A stretch of 6,628 nucleotides of DNA from the NCBI GenBank assembly GCA_035719045.1, contig DASTGO010000090.1, positions 1 through 6,628 of the forward strand, in the 5' to 3' direction. The notes beneath the pieces were generated by a model, which was given only the letters and a program-made list of their open reading frames with translations, did not search any database and was not told the DNA's origin. Position numbers and translations under genes: made by a program. The first letter of the stretch is position 1, and every line of letters begins with the position of its first letter. Shown here in pieces: positions 5,031-6,628 of this stretch. This DNA is from DASTGO01 sp035719045. GTDB lineage: Bacteria; Actinomycetota; Actinomycetes; Actinomycetales; Kineosporiaceae.

Positions 5031-6628
5031 TGGTTGACGCCGCTCTGTCCGCCGGGGGCGACCCGAACGCCGTCGTCCCGGTCGCCGCGTCCCTTTCCGC
5101 TGGCGGCGGCGGTGACGTCGCGTTCATCCCGACCGAGCATCCCGCCCCGGCCCCCGCCGTCCCGGTGCTCGGGTCGTGGCCGGAGCAGCAGGTCACCTGG
5201 CGGGTATCGGAGCTGTACGGGCCTCCCACCATCGTCGGCTGGCTGCCGTCCGGGTGGCAGCCGACCAGTGTCACCCGAGAACCGTGGGGGTGGTGGCGGA
5301 TCACCGTGGGCGGGGTCGACAAGTCGTTCTTCCGAGGAGCACCAACTCTCCTCACGTCGTGGGAGGACGTGGAGCCGTTCGGTTCCGGGCCCGCCCAGCT
5401 GCAGATCCCACGCATCACCCCGTTCGACCAGCCCGGGGCCGGTGAACTGGCATGGCTGACCCCCGGCGCGGACGTCGCCCTCGTGCACCTACGGCCCGAC
5501 TCGACGACGGACATCCGGTGGGCGGGCATCATCGCCGCGGAAGAACCCGAGCTCGACGAGTCCTCGTGGACGTACAAGGCGACCTTGCTCGGGTCCGCGT
5601 TCGTGTCCGACCTGCAGACCCACAAGCCGCCCACCTGGCTGCCGCCGACAGACATCGGATGGGTGATCGCCGACACCCTCAACCAGGCGGTATCCCGGCG
5701 GACAGCCACGGTCGCCCGGGTCACTACCGGGATCCTCACCACGCAGCGCGGCGACCCGTCCTCGGGGGTGGTCGCCTACTGCCAGGAGTTGCTGGGCACA
5801 GCGACCACGGACGACGGGGCGAACCAGTGGACCGTCGCCCGGATCCCGGGCACGCAGGGGGGCCTGGAGATCCGGCTCAAGGACCGGACCACCGTGCATT
5901 GGATGGTTCGCGCCGGCCAGCGGGGCGCCAGCGTGCGTCTCACCAGGGATTCCACGCAGGCCGCGAACCGGATCTACGGGCGGGGTGTCCGCACGGACGG
6001 CTACAGCTGGGAGAACCGGGTCTACCCGGACCTGCGGAAGGACACCGCCCCCGCCTACCCGTACTCGGGTGCCGGGCACGTGATGACGGTCGGGTCCACC
6101 GACGCGGGCACCACGACCGGGCACGGGGTGTCGGACTTCCAGCGGCGCGTCAACGAACTCGGCCTGACGGGCACGCATGTGGCCGTGGATGGCGTCTACA
6201 ACACTGCGGACGCGAAGGCCTGCCGGGTGGTGCAGAAGCACTTCGGCATCCAGGTAGACGAGGTGTGCGGGCCGCAGACGTGGGCGGCCCTGTTCGACGT
6301 CGGCGCGAACGCCGGGGACCTGTCCTCGTCGTTCCGTCTCCCCCTCGCCTGGGATCCCAAGGTCATGCCGAGGCTCTACAACGCGGACGGCAGCGACGCC
6401 GGACCCAACCCGGCCTACGACCCGGCCGTGCCCGTCGTTGACCGGGACGAGAACTTCGGGCCCGGGATCTCGAAGGAGGACGGCCGACGGTCCGCGGTCG
6501 CCGAGCTGGCCCGGTCCTCCACCCCCGGATGGGTGGGGACCATCGTGCTGCGGGCCGACCCCAACGAGGGCTCCCGGTGGGACATCCAGGCGGGCCAGAA
6601 CATCCTGCTCCGTGGCTGGATGGGGGCG
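5030..6628 (+). CDS. Baseplate-hub-like minor tail protein with inserted peptidoglycan-binding domain (3' partial)
   Basis: The frame opens at ATG 5030, overlapping the previous stop (TGATG), and runs 533 codons without a stop to the window edge. Residues 1-50 are Ala/Gly/Pro-rich. Residues about 90-165 match the actinophage minor tail pattern: G-G-V-D-K-S-F-F-R-G-A-P, W-E-D-V-E-P-F-G (111-118), I-P-R-I-T-P-F-D, W-L-T-P-G-A-D-V and R-W-A-G-I-I. Residues 298-317 (R-G-A-S-V-R-L-T-R-D-S-T-Q-A-A-N-R-I-Y-G) and the end (about 475-533: F-G-P-G-I-S-K, then P-G-W-V-G-T-I-V-L-R-A-D-P-N-E-G-S-R and G-Q-N-I-L-L-R-G) are also typical hub-family segments. Between them, residues about 364-423 form a PG_binding_1-like domain (D-F-Q-R-R-V-N-E-L-G-L, V-D-G-V-Y, V-V-Q-K-H-F-G-I, V-C-G-P-Q-T-W-A-A-L). 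The protein probably closes the tail tip and touches cell-wall peptidoglycan. A weak GGTGG lies at 5015-5019. Catalytic residues were not seen; a downstream enzymatic part cannot be excluded. Confidence 0.9.
   Translation, partial: MVDAALSAGGDPNAVVPVAASLSAGGGGDVAFIPTEHPAPAPAVPVLGSWPEQQVTWRVSELYGPPTIVGWLPSGWQPTSVTREPWGWWRITVGGVDKSFFRGAPTLLTSWEDVEPFGSGPAQLQIPRITPFDQPGAGELAWLTPGADVALVHLRPDSTTDIRWAGIIAAEEPELDESSWTYKATLLGSAFVSDLQTHKPPTWLPPTDIGWVIADTLNQAVSRRTATVARVTTGILTTQRGDPSSGVVAYCQELLGTATTDDGANQWTVARIPGTQGGLEIRLKDRTTVHWMVRAGQRGASVRLTRDSTQAANRIYGRGVRTDGYSWENRVYPDLRKDTAPAYPYSGAGHVMTVGSTDAGTTTGHGVSDFQRRVNELGLTGTHVAVDGVYNTADAKACRVVQKHFGIQVDEVCGPQTWAALFDVGANAGDLSSSFRLPLAWDPKVMPRLYNADGSDAGPNPAYDPAVPVVDRDENFGPGISKEDGRRSAVAELARSSTPGWVGTIVLRADPNEGSRWDIQAGQNILLRGWMGA

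Noticed and set aside
4864..5742. Minus-strand open frames opposite the ADPG-family and hub genes
   Set aside because: They are low-complexity Ser/Pro/Arg/Gly products crossing the junction between two well supported + strand genes.
5452..6441. + strand open frame of 329 codons overlapping the hub gene in another frame
   Set aside because: The product is Arg/Gly/Pro/His-rich with no family motif. The overlapping frame from 5030 carries hub segments and a peptidoglycan-binding domain and is coupled to the upstream gene.

Overview
The window is a stretch of a tailed-phage (or prophage) tail module from a high-GC actinobacterial host. By eye the DNA is roughly two thirds G+C, with strong G/C preference at third codon positions. 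The protein families are those of siphophages that infect Streptomyces and related Actinobacteria. Every gene is on the + strand, packed head to tail with overlaps or very short gaps. I saw no tRNA, rRNA, CRISPR array, insertion sequence, promoter or intrinsic terminator, so the region looks like the interior of one late structural operon. It could be a free phage genome or a prophage; nothing here separates the two.

Layout. Positions 1-399 hold the 3' end of the tail assembly chaperone gene pair. One frame ends at 154 (short, Ser/Gly/Thr-rich product). The frame one base back ends at 399 (chaperone extension). They are linked by an apparent -1 slippery heptamer at 10-16, followed by an inverted repeat. 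Positions 392-4195 encode the 1267-residue tape measure protein, whose N-terminal part carries four 28-residue repeats and whose early helical region carries 35-residue repeats. Positions 4195-4617 encode a 140-residue minor tail protein in the distal-tail (Dit) position. Positions 4659-5030 encode a 123-residue tail protein of the family with an H-x-ADPG-x-TGANE-x-TGG motif. From 5030 to the end of the window runs an open frame of 533 codons that has no stop here. It is a baseplate-hub-like minor tail protein with a peptidoglycan-binding (PG_binding_1-like) domain inserted in its C-terminal half.

How the genes work together. The chaperone and its frameshifted form would coat the tape measure protein while the tail tube polymerises. 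The tape measure sets tail length. The Dit-like and hub-like proteins would close the tip of the tube. The small ADPG-family protein and the peptidoglycan-binding domain would contact the cell surface. Absence of sheath or contractile-baseplate genes in this interval suggests a long non-contractile (siphovirus) tail.

There is no sign of a new defence or mobile system. The points worth a second look are the frameshift signal, the repeat structure of the tape measure protein, several strong hairpins inside its gene, and the peptidoglycan-binding insertion in the hub protein. No database search or folding calculation was possible; family names rest on motif recognition.
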